The notes under the pieces are model-generated. The model ran no database searches. It had not been told where the DNA came from and saw only the letters and a program-made list of their open reading frames with translations. Source: an uncultured Paracoccaceae bacterium (GTDB taxonomy: Bacteria > Pseudomonadota > Alphaproteobacteria > Rhodobacterales > Rhodobacteraceae). Taken from it: a stretch of DNA of 64,000 nt. Both the position numbers and the translations under genes were made by a program. Shown one piece after another: positions 28,559 to 36,921 of this stretch (position 1 is the stretch's first letter; every line of letters begins with the position of its first letter). The stretch spans positions 248,001 through 312,000 of the forward strand of contig CANKZJ010000004.1 in assembly GCA_947488605.1 (NCBI GenBank), read 5' to 3'.

Positions 28559-29206
28559 CTAATTCGGTAGCGGGACAGGGATCGCTTTATGCCCCGTCAT
28601 GATAGCGATGGGCTGCCTTTGAAACAGCTTGCGCAAAACCGGCGCATGGCTGGCAAGACCGCCGGTGTAGGCGCCATAGGCTGGCATGATCAGCCGCTCT
28701 TGATCGTATAGAAAAGCAGGACGACTGCGGCCAGCGATGCGGTGCTTTGGATGGTAGTGGCCTGACACTTCGCTGCTTGCTGAGGTGGCGATATGTCGAA
28801 AGCTAAGTGTGCCGAAGGTCGCGTCTTGCATATGCGTGCCACCCAGATCAATCGGGCCGGGATCGTGGTTTCCTTCGATCCAAATCCAACGTTTTCCGGC
28901 TTGCAGTTTTGTCAACCAAAGCCGCATTTCGTCGCGCAAGCCTGCCGCGGCGTCCAGATCGTCGAAACTATCCCCAAGGCAGATCACGGTCGTGGCAGAA
29001 GTTATCCCAAGATCAGTGTCGAGCTTTTGCAGGGTTTCACGGACCTCGTAGGGCGGGAGCATCACACCGCTGCGACGTGCGATCCGATCCGATTTGCCCA
29101 AATGCAAATCAGAAACGCAAAGCAAGTCCAAGTCGGGAAGAAACAGCGCGCCTGATGGCATTGCCATGCAGCGCATCGTACAGAATGTGAATTCATAACC
29201 GTTCAT
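28559..29206 (-). CDS. pdeM: ligase-associated DNA damage response endonuclease PdeM
   Basis: The 215-residue calcineurin-like metallophosphoesterase has the metal motifs LCVSDLHLGKSDR, CLGDSFDDLD, EGNHDPGPIDL and VSGHYHPKHR. PdeM proteins are encoded with a DEXH helicase, an ATP-dependent DNA ligase and an exonuclease in a bacterial DNA-repair module. Here the helicase gene lies 39 nt upstream on the same strand, but ligase and exonuclease genes are not adjacent. The ATG at 29206 gives a short N-terminal extension before the first beta strand. Confidence 0.9.
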   Translation of the reverse strand: MNGYEFTFCTMRCMAMPSGALFLPDLDLLCVSDLHLGKSDRIARRSGVMLPPYEVRETLQKLDTDLGITSATTVICLGDSFDDLDAAAGLRDEMRLWLTKLQAGKRWIWIEGNHDPGPIDLGGTHMQDATFGTLSFRHIATSASSEVSGHYHPKHRIAGRSRPAFLYDQERLIMPAYGAYTGGLASHAPVLRKLFQRQPIAIMTGHKAIPVPLPN

Positions 29207-29245
29207 GCTTTGGTCTTATGGGTAGTCAGCTGCGATGATCAAGCG

Positions 29246-31651
29246 TCAAAGCACATCGACGCCTGCCTCTTGCATCAAGCGCGCCGCTTCTTCTTCAATA
29301 ATACGGTCTTGGCCCGCACCAGCCACCGCGATGCGTCCGCGTTCAAGGAACATGGGCAAAGATAGTGGTGTCACACGGTCAAGGGCGACATGATCAATAC
29401 GGCCAGCAGTGCGCGCCAGCATTTCCTCGATGCGGCCAAAGTCAACCAAGCCGCGCATCGCCTCTTCGCGGGTAATGCGCAACATCAGGTGATCAGGATC
29501 GTATTTCGACAGGGTGTCGTAAAGGATATCGGATGAAAAAGTAGCTTGCCGTCCGCTTTTGCGCGCTTGTGGCAGATTGCGTTCTATCAACCCGGCAATC
29601 GTAGCCGCACCGCGGAATGTTTTCTTCATCACGGCATTTCCCGACAACCAGGTTTCAAAGTCGTCGCGAATGTGTTCGGCCTGAAACAGTGGTGTGGGAT
29701 CATGGACCTGCTCCAACCCCCACACAAGCGTCGCGTAATCGGTTGCGACAAAGCCAAGCGGTTGCAGTCCGAGATCCTCCATCCGTTGGGTCATCAGCAT
29801 ACCCAGTGTTTGCATCGCGTTGCGACCGGCAAAGCCGTAAGCACAAAGATGATGACGACCTTCATGTGGAAAGCTTTCGACAAGAATGCGATCTGCCTCT
29901 GGAAGCTTGGAAAACTTGCGTTGTAACTCCAACCATTCAGCCGTGTGACCGGGCAAGTTTGGCCAATCGGGTTGATCGAACAAGCGCAATATACGTTGCG
30001 ACAGCTGTGTCGAATTCGCGAACTTCGTTCCCATGAATGTTGCGATTTTTGGTGCCTTATCGGCGCGCCGCGTGACTTCGACAGTCATTTCTTTAAGGTT
30101 TTCGTAGCGTACGATTTTACCGCCAATGAGAAAAGTATCCCCCGGCGTGAGCGTCGCGGCAAATGCCTCTTCGACTTCACCAAGCGGTTTGAAATTCCCT
30201 TTAAGCCGAACTTTGAGCGTATCAGTGTCTTGGATGGTGCCGATGTTCATGCGGATGCGCTGTGCGGCACGCGGGTCGCGTAATTGCCAGTTGCCATCTG
30301 CGGTTTGCAACAGACGTTTCCACTTATCGTAGGCGCGCAGCGCATAGCCACCTGTCGCGCAAAAATCGAGACAATCGTCAAAACCTGCGCGTGAAAGGCC
30401 TGTGTAACTACCAACGCTTTTGATTTCATTAAAGAGTGTATCTGCGTCGAACGGCCCGGCGCAGGCGCGGATCAGGATGTGTTGGCAAAGCACGTCGCGC
30501 GGGCCGGGGCCCTTTGGATCACCATCAAGATCGTGGGCTTTGACGGCTTCAAGCGCCGCAACACACTCGACCACCTCAAAACGGTTCGCCGGGACGAGCA
30601 GCGCTTTTGACGGGGCATTGTAGCGGTGATTTGCGCGGCCGATCCGTTGCACAAGCCGTTTGACGTTCTTCGGCGCGCCGACCTGGATCACCAGATCGAC
30701 GTCACCCCAATCGATACCCAGATCAAGTGATCCGGTGCAGACGATTGCTCGCAAGTCACCGGCAACCATAGCACCTTCTACTTTCTCGCGTTGCTCGCGC
30801 GACAGGCTGCCGTGGTGAATACCGATGGGCAGGTCGTCCGTATTTTCCAGCCAAAGATTGTGGAAAAAAATCTCTGCCTGCGCGCGCGTATTGTGGAAGA
30901 TCAAGGTCGTTTTGTGCTTTTTGACCTGTGCCAGAACTGCGGGAATGGCATATTTTGCCCCACCACCTGTCCAAGGTGGTTTTTCATTGGTGACGAGCAT
31001 TGAAATGTCGGGGTCGGGTCCGGGGTCCGCGTTGATGATGGTACAGGGGTCCGGATGCGCCGCCAACTCGTCGGCGATTGCCTTGGGGTCTTCAACCGTT
31101 GCCGACAGCCCAACGCGCCGCAAACCAGGTGCCAGAGTTTGCAGGCGGCTCAGTGCGAGCATAAGCTGGTCGCCGCGTTTACTTTCCGCAAGCGCGTGTA
31201 TCTCGTCCACGATGACCCTTTGTAGGCCTTTGAAAATGCGGGGTGCATCTTCGTAGCTGGTCAGCAATGCGAGGGATTCAGGGGTTGTCAGCAGGATATG
31301 AGGCGGGTCCGCGCGTTGCCTGCGCTTTTGGGTATAGGACGTATCGCCGGTTCTGTCCTCGATCCGGATGGGAAGTCCCATTTCCTCAACTGGTGTTCTG
31401 AGGTTCCGCTTTATGTCAGCCGCCAAAGCCTTGAGTGGTGACACATAAAGCGTGTGCAGGCCGTCATGTGTGCCACCGCTGAGCTCAATCAAGGATGGCA
31501 AGAAACCGGCAAGGGTCTTGCCGCCGCCAGTCGGTGCGATCAGCATCAATGCGGGCTCTGATGCTTTGTCCAGCATGGCTTGCTGATGCGGGTGGATGTG
31601 CCAGCCGCGCCGCGAGAACCAGTCTTTGAAAGAAGAGGGGAGGGGTGTCAT
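29246..31651 (-). CDS. ligase-associated DNA damage response DEXH-box helicase
   Basis: This is an Lhr-type superfamily 2 helicase of about 801 residues. Walker A is LMLIAPTGGGKTLAG, motif Ia follows in LYVSPLKALAADIKRNL, motif II is DEIHALAESKRGDQL, and motif III is GLSATVEDP. The RecA2 motifs include VCTGSLDLGIDWGDVDLVIQ and QRIGRANHR. The C-terminal DUF4910-like/winged region is normal length. The start is placed at the paired ATGs 31654/31651; a longer frame runs back over the neighbouring dehydrogenase gene and is rejected. It is cotranscribed with pdeM and probably unwinds damaged or structured DNA. Confidence 0.93.
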   Translation of the reverse strand: MTPLPSSFKDWFSRRGWHIHPHQQAMLDKASEPALMLIAPTGGGKTLAGFLPSLIELSGGTHDGLHTLYVSPLKALAADIKRNLRTPVEEMGLPIRIEDRTGDTSYTQKRRQRADPPHILLTTPESLALLTSYEDAPRIFKGLQRVIVDEIHALAESKRGDQLMLALSRLQTLAPGLRRVGLSATVEDPKAIADELAAHPDPCTIINADPGPDPDISMLVTNEKPPWTGGGAKYAIPAVLAQVKKHKTTLIFHNTRAQAEIFFHNLWLENTDDLPIGIHHGSLSREQREKVEGAMVAGDLRAIVCTGSLDLGIDWGDVDLVIQVGAPKNVKRLVQRIGRANHRYNAPSKALLVPANRFEVVECVAALEAVKAHDLDGDPKGPGPRDVLCQHILIRACAGPFDADTLFNEIKSVGSYTGLSRAGFDDCLDFCATGGYALRAYDKWKRLLQTADGNWQLRDPRAAQRIRMNIGTIQDTDTLKVRLKGNFKPLGEVEEAFAATLTPGDTFLIGGKIVRYENLKEMTVEVTRRADKAPKIATFMGTKFANSTQLSQRILRLFDQPDWPNLPGHTAEWLELQRKFSKLPEADRILVESFPHEGRHHLCAYGFAGRNAMQTLGMLMTQRMEDLGLQPLGFVATDYATLVWGLEQVHDPTPLFQAEHIRDDFETWLSGNAVMKKTFRGAATIAGLIERNLPQARKSGRQATFSSDILYDTLSKYDPDHLMLRITREEAMRGLVDFGRIEEMLARTAGRIDHVALDRVTPLSLPMFLERGRIAVAGAGQDRIIEEEAARLMQEAGVDVL

Positions 31652-31682
31652 CATATCAGATGTGGCCTTGAGGCAGGGTGCG

Positions 31683-32480
31683 TCAAGACGCACCTGATGC
31701 TTTGCGCCGTGGCTGCAAACCGCGAATGGCGGTTTGGACTGCGACCGGCAATGCAGTGTCACTATCTGGTGCAATATCCAAGGCAGATGCGACATCTTTG
31801 GCCAAGATGCCGATGGTATTGCCTGGCGCAAATCCGTCCCGCGCGAATTCAATCTCATTGAACCCTGAGGCCAGCCAGTTCTGCCCTGATGCAGTATGGA
31901 TCAGTTGGAGAAGCTGGTCTTCGTCTACCCCCGCCGTATCCGCCCAGTCTAGAACGAGCCGGGTCATCGCAGTGTTCGATGCAGCCAAGAGGTTGTTGAG
32001 CACCTTCGCAGTCATCCCTGCACCGTAAGCACCCATGTCATGAATTTCCTGCCCCATTGCATGCAAAAGCGGGGCGATATCTTTGGCCGGACCGCCCGTC
32101 ATGAATGTGAGAGTACCGGCGTCTGCCCTAACCTGCGCACCTGACATGGGGGCATCAATCAAGGTGATGTGTTTGGGCACGCGGTCGCGTAAGTCTTTGA
32201 CATACCGTGGAGAAAGCGTTGAGCAGATGATGATCTTCGTCAGGTTTGGTGCACAAGAGATCACCTTTTGATCGTTAAACAGAATGGCGTCTGTCTCATT
32301 CGTGTCCCGTACAACTGTCAGAAGTGTTTGCAGTCCGTCGGCAAAAGACCAGATATCATTGTGCACACCGGGCAAGGGTCGCACGTCAAACCCACGCGCC
32401 TCAAATCCTGCTTGCTGCAAGTTCTTCAGCATTCCCATGCCCATCCGGCCACAGCCAGCGACACCAATTACATCCGACAT
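31683..32480 (-). CDS. NAD(P)-dependent beta-hydroxyacid dehydrogenase (3-hydroxyisobutyrate dehydrogenase family)
   Basis: The 265-residue product has the Rossmann motif GVAGCGRMGMGMLKNL, the substrate-binding signature IDAPMSGAQVRADAGTLTFM, and the catalytic lysine in AKVLNNLLAASN. These define the 6-phosphogluconate/3-hydroxyisobutyrate dehydrogenase family, which oxidises beta-hydroxy acids such as hydroxyisobutyrate or tartronate semialdehyde. The exact substrate is not given by the neighbours (a helicase downstream and, past a terminator, an AAA+ ATPase upstream). The start is the second of two adjacent ATGs. Confidence 0.85.
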   Translation of the reverse strand: MSDVIGVAGCGRMGMGMLKNLQQAGFEARGFDVRPLPGVHNDIWSFADGLQTLLTVVRDTNETDAILFNDQKVISCAPNLTKIIICSTLSPRYVKDLRDRVPKHITLIDAPMSGAQVRADAGTLTFMTGGPAKDIAPLLHAMGQEIHDMGAYGAGMTAKVLNNLLAASNTAMTRLVLDWADTAGVDEDQLLQLIHTASGQNWLASGFNEIEFARDGFAPGNTIGILAKDVASALDIAPDSDTALPVAVQTAIRGLQPRRKASGAS

Positions 32481-32492
32481 CAATCCCCCAAA

Positions 32493-32525
32493 ACAAAAAG
32501 GCTCCCCTCAGACTAGAGGGAAGCC
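32493..32525 (-). terminator. intrinsic terminator after the AAA+ ATPase gene
   Basis: On the minus strand GGCTTCCCTC and GAGGGGAGCC (32500-32525) form a ten-pair stem with a 6-nt loop, followed by TTTTTGTTTT. It closes the AAA+ ATPase transcript 26 nt past its stop and separates it from the dehydrogenase gene. Confidence 0.9.
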
Positions 32526-32550
32526 AATCAGTTTGGAATGTGGAAAGGTG

Positions 32551-33861
32551 CTAGCGCACGATCTCTTCGTCTTTGACGAACATGTTCGCCCATGCGCGGT
32601 CAATCAAATCGGGGGACATCTGGTATGGGATGCCCTCGAATTCGCAGATCGAAATCATCTGATCGATCAAGAAGATCGGCTGATAGTTCGCGTAGACATT
32701 ATCAATCTCCGGGTAGCGGACGTTCAACAGATGAACGAGCGTATCCTCATCGAGTGGCATCTTCCGCTTGCGGGCAACCATGGCAAAGATTTTTAGGAAA
32801 TCTTCCTGATTGGGGCCATCAATCTTGATCTTGTAGAAAATACGACGCAACGCCGCTTTGTCGAAGATCGCGTTCGGGTGGAAGTTGGTTGAGAATACGA
32901 CGAGCGTGTCAAACGGGACTTCGAACTTTTCACCTGATTGCAGGGCCAAGATATCCTTGTTTTCTTCCAGTGGGACAATCCAGCGGTTCACAAGGGTCTG
33001 TGGAGGTTCAGCCTGTCGGCCTAGGTCGTCCACGATAAAGATGCCGCCAGTGGATTTTAGCTGCAAAGGTGCTTGATAAGTGCGCGCTGTCGGGTTGTAG
33101 ACAAGGTCCAGCATAGAGAGTGACAATTCACCACCGGTAATAACAGTTGGGCGTTCGCACCGCACATAGCGGGTGTCGAAACGGCCAGAGGTCCGGCGCA
33201 GGCTGTTTGGATCGTCAACGTCATCTTCAGCAGCGCTATGCACAATAGGGTCATAGACCGTGATAACCTGGCCCGAATATTCGATAGCACGCGGGACATA
33301 AATCTTGTCACCAAGCGCGTCGCGAATACCATTCGAGATTGATGATTTACCGTTACCCGGAGGGCCGTACATCAGAATCGAACGACCGGCACTGACGGCA
33401 GGGCCAAGGTTCGATAGCATATCTTCTGGTAGCACCAAGTGACCCATCGCAGTTTGCAACTGATCGCGGGTAATCTGAATGTTGCGGATTGATTGGCGCT
33501 GAATTTGTTGGCGGTAAATATCCAATGGAACAGGCATCGCGCCATAGTACTCAGATTGCCCCAAAGCATCGAGCGCCCGTGCGCGACCGGCGTCGGTCAG
33601 CTGATAGCCCATCTCATTGCCACTATTGGCGCTAAGCGTACCTGTTGCTTCAAGCAGCAACTGACCACGCGCCATATCGGCTAGCTCTTGGGTTACAGGA
33701 ATTGGCAGGCAAATGGCGCGACTGATGGTAGACACCAAGTCGAGGTTCATGCGGAACATCGTCTTGATAAGAATATCTCGCATCATGGCCATCGGTAGCT
33801 GCATCGCCTCAAGGCTACGCGGCGCTGGTGGTGCCATCACACTGGTTGCTTGCACGTTCAT
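32551..33861 (-). CDS. AAA+ ATPase of unknown role next to the Tad pilus locus
   Basis: The 436-residue protein has an N-terminal domain of about 150 residues with a winged-helix-like stretch (GNEMGYQLTDAGRARALDAL). An AAA+ core follows with Walker A LMYGPPGNGKSSISNGI (about residues 163-179), Walker B GIFIVDDLGRQ, sensor VVFSTNFHP and a C-terminal lid. It resembles MoxR-like or bacterial remodelling ATPases. No membrane helix is present. It is on the same strand as the Tad genes, 128 nt downstream of the prepilin peptidase and beyond a long stem-loop, and has its own terminator. A role with the pilus is inferred only from position. Confidence 0.8.
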   Translation of the reverse strand: MNVQATSVMAPPAPRSLEAMQLPMAMMRDILIKTMFRMNLDLVSTISRAICLPIPVTQELADMARGQLLLEATGTLSANSGNEMGYQLTDAGRARALDALGQSEYYGAMPVPLDIYRQQIQRQSIRNIQITRDQLQTAMGHLVLPEDMLSNLGPAVSAGRSILMYGPPGNGKSSISNGIRDALGDKIYVPRAIEYSGQVITVYDPIVHSAAEDDVDDPNSLRRTSGRFDTRYVRCERPTVITGGELSLSMLDLVYNPTARTYQAPLQLKSTGGIFIVDDLGRQAEPPQTLVNRWIVPLEENKDILALQSGEKFEVPFDTLVVFSTNFHPNAIFDKAALRRIFYKIKIDGPNQEDFLKIFAMVARKRKMPLDEDTLVHLLNVRYPEIDNVYANYQPIFLIDQMISICEFEGIPYQMSPDLIDRAWANMFVKDEEIVR

Positions 33862-33949
33862 ATCGGGTCCCGCTTATCACAAAGAAAACACATATCGCCT
33901 AACTTGAGGCAGCTTACCCCTACTTTACAGTGCTTTATGGCGAAATAGT

Positions 33950-33985
33950 GAACAAAGATGTGCCAGTCCAAGGCAATCTTTGTTC
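33950..33985 (-). terminator. long stem-loop at the 3' end of the Tad gene cluster
   Basis: GAACAAAGAT (33950-33959) and TGCC (33961-33964) pair with GGCA (33972-33975) and ATCTTTGTTC (33976-33985), a 14-pair stem with a single bulged base and a 7-nt loop. It lies just after the prepilin peptidase stop. There is no clean T-run on the minus strand, so it may be a terminator or an mRNA-stabilising hairpin. Confidence 0.6.
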
Positions 33986-33989
33986 CTGA

Positions 33990-34481
33990 TCAGCGATAAA
34001 CCGCCGCAAACACAAGATAGAGTAGGAGAGTCATGCTCAATGGGAAGCCCTTGGGAAAATAGCGCCCAGCATTCCAGCTTTGCCATTCGGCGACGGGCTT
34101 CTTCAATGATGTATAACGAAACAGAGAATGGACGATAAGCGCACTAATCAGGCAGGCCGCAAACAGCCGCAGAATCAGTTCCAAGTCGGCCACGACAAAG
34201 AATGGTGCCATCGCAGCGATCATCTTTGCATCACCACCGCCCATCAGGCGCAACATCCACAGCCCCACGCACACGACCAAAACGATAGGGAAGTGTAGCC
34301 ATTGCCACAAATACATCTCAAATCCGAATGCAAACGGCCCAAGCAAAGCATAGGCAGCAATCAGAACGATAACCGAAAAATTGGTGATTTTCATCGAACG
34401 CATGTCGTTCCATGAAATGAAAATCGCGATGGGGATGACGGCAGGCAAGAACCAGAATGCTGCCTGTGCTGTCATCCCCAT
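33990..34481 (-). CDS. cpaA: prepilin peptidase CpaA/TadV (A24 family)
   Basis: The enzyme is an inner-membrane aspartic protease that cleaves the leader of Flp pilins. The 163-residue product has about five helices. The two catalytic aspartates lie in ISWNDMRSMKITN (about residue 26) and in the LMGGGDAKM motif (GxGD, about residue 84). It lacks the methyltransferase domain of PilD, as is normal for CpaA. The pilins it would act on are encoded 10 kb upstream in the same locus. The start is either of two ATGs two codons apart. Confidence 0.9.
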   Translation of the reverse strand: MGMTAQAAFWFLPAVIPIAIFISWNDMRSMKITNFSVIVLIAAYALLGPFAFGFEMYLWQWLHFPIVLVVCVGLWMLRLMGGGDAKMIAAMAPFFVVADLELILRLFAACLISALIVHSLFRYTSLKKPVAEWQSWNAGRYFPKGFPLSMTLLLYLVFAAVYR

Positions 34482-34487
34482 AGTAGT

Positions 34488-35345
34488 TTAGTTTGTGACG
34501 TTGTTTTCAAGAGCTTCCAACGCTAGGACGGCTTCTTCAAAATATTGCGGGTGTGTGTTGATCGCGTCATTCAGCAGTGATTTACCGATTGTAACATCGT
34601 TCTGTTTGATCGCGGCCAGCGCCATAGTGTGCATCAGACGCGCACGTTCTGTTTGCGTCATTGGCACTACAGGAATGGTGTAGTTGCGCTGTGCACCACG
34701 CGCCAGGACGAGGTTATTTTTGGCCGTAAACATGGTGCCGTTGAACCTGAGCGCATCCAAGAACAAACGCTCGGCGTCGCTGTAGTCACCGCGTGTCAGC
34801 TTTGAAAAACCCCAGTTGTTGTAGACTGTCGCCGGTCGGGTCGTGAGCTCTGACGCAGTTTGGTAAAAGCTGTCAGCTTTGTCCCATTGCTGGCGGCTGT
34901 CTGCGACCATTGCTTCAAGACGGTAGCGCTTGAATGTCTCATAGGTAGGCGGAACGGTGTTCAGCGTTGCGGCTGCTTCGTCCCACTGGTTGTTGCGCAC
35001 ATAGGCATCCGCCAGATCAACACTATCAATCTCTTGTGCTTCTTCGTTCGCGACAACTTGCTGCCAAGCAGCGATAGCTTCCGTATTTCGCCGTGCGCGT
35101 ACCAATGATTTCGCGAGCCCACGTTGCAAATCGATGCGGCCGGGATCACTCGCGTTGGCACCTGCGAAGTAACGGACGGCCTCGTTGGGATCCCCCACAG
35201 TGAGCATTACATCATTGAGATTGTTTTCATCTACAACGTTCAGATCCTTGAGCGCGCGTTCAACTTGCGCCTCACCGGTAGGTTCTTCGCAACCAGCCAA
35301 GCCTATGGCTGCCGCGCAAAGCGTCATTAAGATATGGTGGCGCAT
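34488..35345 (-). CDS. TPR-repeat lipoprotein of the Tad locus
   Basis: From the ATG at 35345 the 285-residue product has a lipoprotein signal (MRHHILMTLCAAAIGLAGC), then TPR-type helical pairs (YNNWGFSKLTRGDYSDAERL, AIAAWQQVVANEEAQEIDSV). It is probably anchored to the outer membrane. TPR lipoproteins (TadD and relatives) help the Tad secretin or pilus assembly. A longer frame starting 21 codons upstream lacks a signal peptide. It lies between the second TPR gene and the prepilin peptidase gene. Confidence 0.8.
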   Translation of the reverse strand: MRHHILMTLCAAAIGLAGCEEPTGEAQVERALKDLNVVDENNLNDVMLTVGDPNEAVRYFAGANASDPGRIDLQRGLAKSLVRARRNTEAIAAWQQVVANEEAQEIDSVDLADAYVRNNQWDEAAATLNTVPPTYETFKRYRLEAMVADSRQQWDKADSFYQTASELTTRPATVYNNWGFSKLTRGDYSDAERLFLDALRFNGTMFTAKNNLVLARGAQRNYTIPVVPMTQTERARLMHTMALAAIKQNDVTIGKSLLNDAINTHPQYFEEAVLALEALENNVTN

Positions 35346-35373
35346 GTTTCTGCGTCCTTTTTGCTGCTCTTGC

Positions 35374-35931
35374 CTATAAGTCCGACGATAGTACGAAGTC
35401 GCCTGCACCGCGCCGGATCAGATTAAAGTTCTGATTTTCTTGTAACGCATTATTGCTGGGATTTTCTAAATTTGCGAGTGCTAAGCGCAAATTGTCACGA
35501 ATTTCGTCCGAATTTCCGTTATCTGCGGCAAAAGCGCGTCGAAATACTTCGCTTGCTTCGGCAACTTCGCCCTTTTCCATCAAGATAACACCAAGATTGT
35601 TCCACGCAGGCGGAAAGGTCGGGTCTTCTTCCACCGCGCGGCGAAGCCATCTTTCGGCTTGGCCCAAGCGCCCGAGGTTCAGATTAGCAGAGCCAATAGC
35701 CGACATCGTGTCGACGTTAAGACCCTGTTGGGCCGCGGCGCGATTATACGACTTCAGTGCGAGTTCATATTCGCCGGCGTCCATAAGGCGGTGGCCAACG
35801 ACCAGACCATCAATGCTGCTCATTCCGGATATACCGGGGGCAAAAACGCCATCTGATGAACGATTAAGGCCGCCTGTTGCGCAGGCGGCCAAAAAAAGCA
35901 TCAAGAGGCCAACTATAAACGGCCTGACCAT
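35374..35931 (-). CDS. tadD: TadD-like TPR lipoprotein
   Basis: The 185-residue product has a lipoprotein signal with the lipobox FLAAC near residue 17, then TPR units (YELALKSYNRAAAQQGLNVD, LGRLGQAERWLRRAVEEDPT, WNNLGVILMEKGEVAEASEV). TadD is the pilotin-like lipoprotein of the Tad secretin. It follows tadC by 9 nt and precedes another TPR lipoprotein. Which of the two carries the TadD role cannot be decided from sequence alone; the position next to tadC favours this one. Confidence 0.82.
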   Translation of the reverse strand: MVRPFIVGLLMLFLAACATGGLNRSSDGVFAPGISGMSSIDGLVVGHRLMDAGEYELALKSYNRAAAQQGLNVDTMSAIGSANLNLGRLGQAERWLRRAVEEDPTFPPAWNNLGVILMEKGEVAEASEVFRRAFAADNGNSDEIRDNLRLALANLENPSNNALQENQNFNLIRRGAGDFVLSSDL

Positions 35932-35940
35932 CATGCGTGT

Positions 35941-36912
35941 CTAGCCACCCAAGTTAACTGCAATGGAGTAGATGGAAGGGCCGATCAACATCGCCATCAG
36001 CGGTGGAACGGTTAGCATCATCGTGGCAAGCGTCATCTTTGTTGGCAGCTTGTTGGCTTGTTCTTCAGCACGCATAACGCGCTTGTCGCGCATCTCGGCT
36101 GCGTAAACGCGAAGCGCGTCGGCGATAGACGTACCAAACTGGGCTGATTGCACCAAAACTGTCACAAAGCTGGTAATGTCATTCACACCGCAGCGATCAG
36201 ACATGTCCTTAAGCACGGTGTTTTTGTCTTTACCGGCCTTGACCTCTTGGCTCACCATTTCGAATTCATCAGCCAGGTCTGGAAAGCCAGATTTCAGTTC
36301 GGCGGCAACGCGGATGATTGATTGGTCAAGGGACTGGCCCGCTTCAACACAAACCAACATCATATCGAGGCTGTCGGGGAAACCATTGGTGATTGCTTCT
36401 TGGCGCATCTGCAAGCGACGTGTCACCCAATATTTTGGCAGGACATAGCCAATACCACCGGGGATCAAGATCCACATGGCCAGGTTCTGGGATGTAATAG
36501 TTGCATCAGGTTGCTGCATCTGGATGAGTGTGTAGATACCACCACAGATCAAACCAAAGATACCTAATGCGAACTGCGCAAAGTTATAGATACGGACAGA
36601 ATTCGCGCTTCGATATCCGGCCTGCAACAGCTTAAGCTTCGAAGCTGAATACTCTTCGGCATTCTGTGGTTCTAGGAAGCTGGCGTATTTTTCGAGCTTA
36701 TCCTTGCCGCTGGGTGAGCGAAGTCTCTCACCCTTTGCGTTCTTCATCTCGCTCGCGCGGCCCGCAGCCTTAAGCTTATCCAGCGGATCGACACGCTTTT
36801 TCAAAAGAACAGGCAAAGTGATAAGGATCAAAAAGACCCCCAACAGACCGACGATCATCAATGGCCCCGATGGGCCAAGCTGATCTGTAATCATGGTTTG
36901 AATGTTTTCCAT
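35941..36912 (-). CDS. tadC: Tad pilus platform protein TadC
   Basis: TadC is one of the two GspF-type inner-membrane platform proteins of the Tad machine. The 323-residue product has an N-terminal helix (GPLMIVGLLGVFLILITLPV), a helix pair near the middle, the T2SSF domain (DSLDMMLVCVEAGQSLDQSIIRVAAELKSG), and a C-terminal helix (TMLATMMLTVPPLMAMLIG-like). It starts 9 nt after tadB. Length and layout are normal. Confidence 0.93.
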   Translation of the reverse strand: MENIQTMITDQLGPSGPLMIVGLLGVFLILITLPVLLKKRVDPLDKLKAAGRASEMKNAKGERLRSPSGKDKLEKYASFLEPQNAEEYSASKLKLLQAGYRSANSVRIYNFAQFALGIFGLICGGIYTLIQMQQPDATITSQNLAMWILIPGGIGYVLPKYWVTRRLQMRQEAITNGFPDSLDMMLVCVEAGQSLDQSIIRVAAELKSGFPDLADEFEMVSQEVKAGKDKNTVLKDMSDRCGVNDITSFVTVLVQSAQFGTSIADALRVYAAEMRDKRVMRAEEQANKLPTKMTLATMMLTVPPLMAMLIGPSIYSIAVNLGG

Positions 36913-36921
36913 GGGTTTTCC

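Noticed and set aside
31652-31858. 68-codon N-terminal extension of the DEXH helicase
   Set aside because: Runs antisense over the dehydrogenase gene and has no similarity to the family; helicase homology starts at the paired ATGs.
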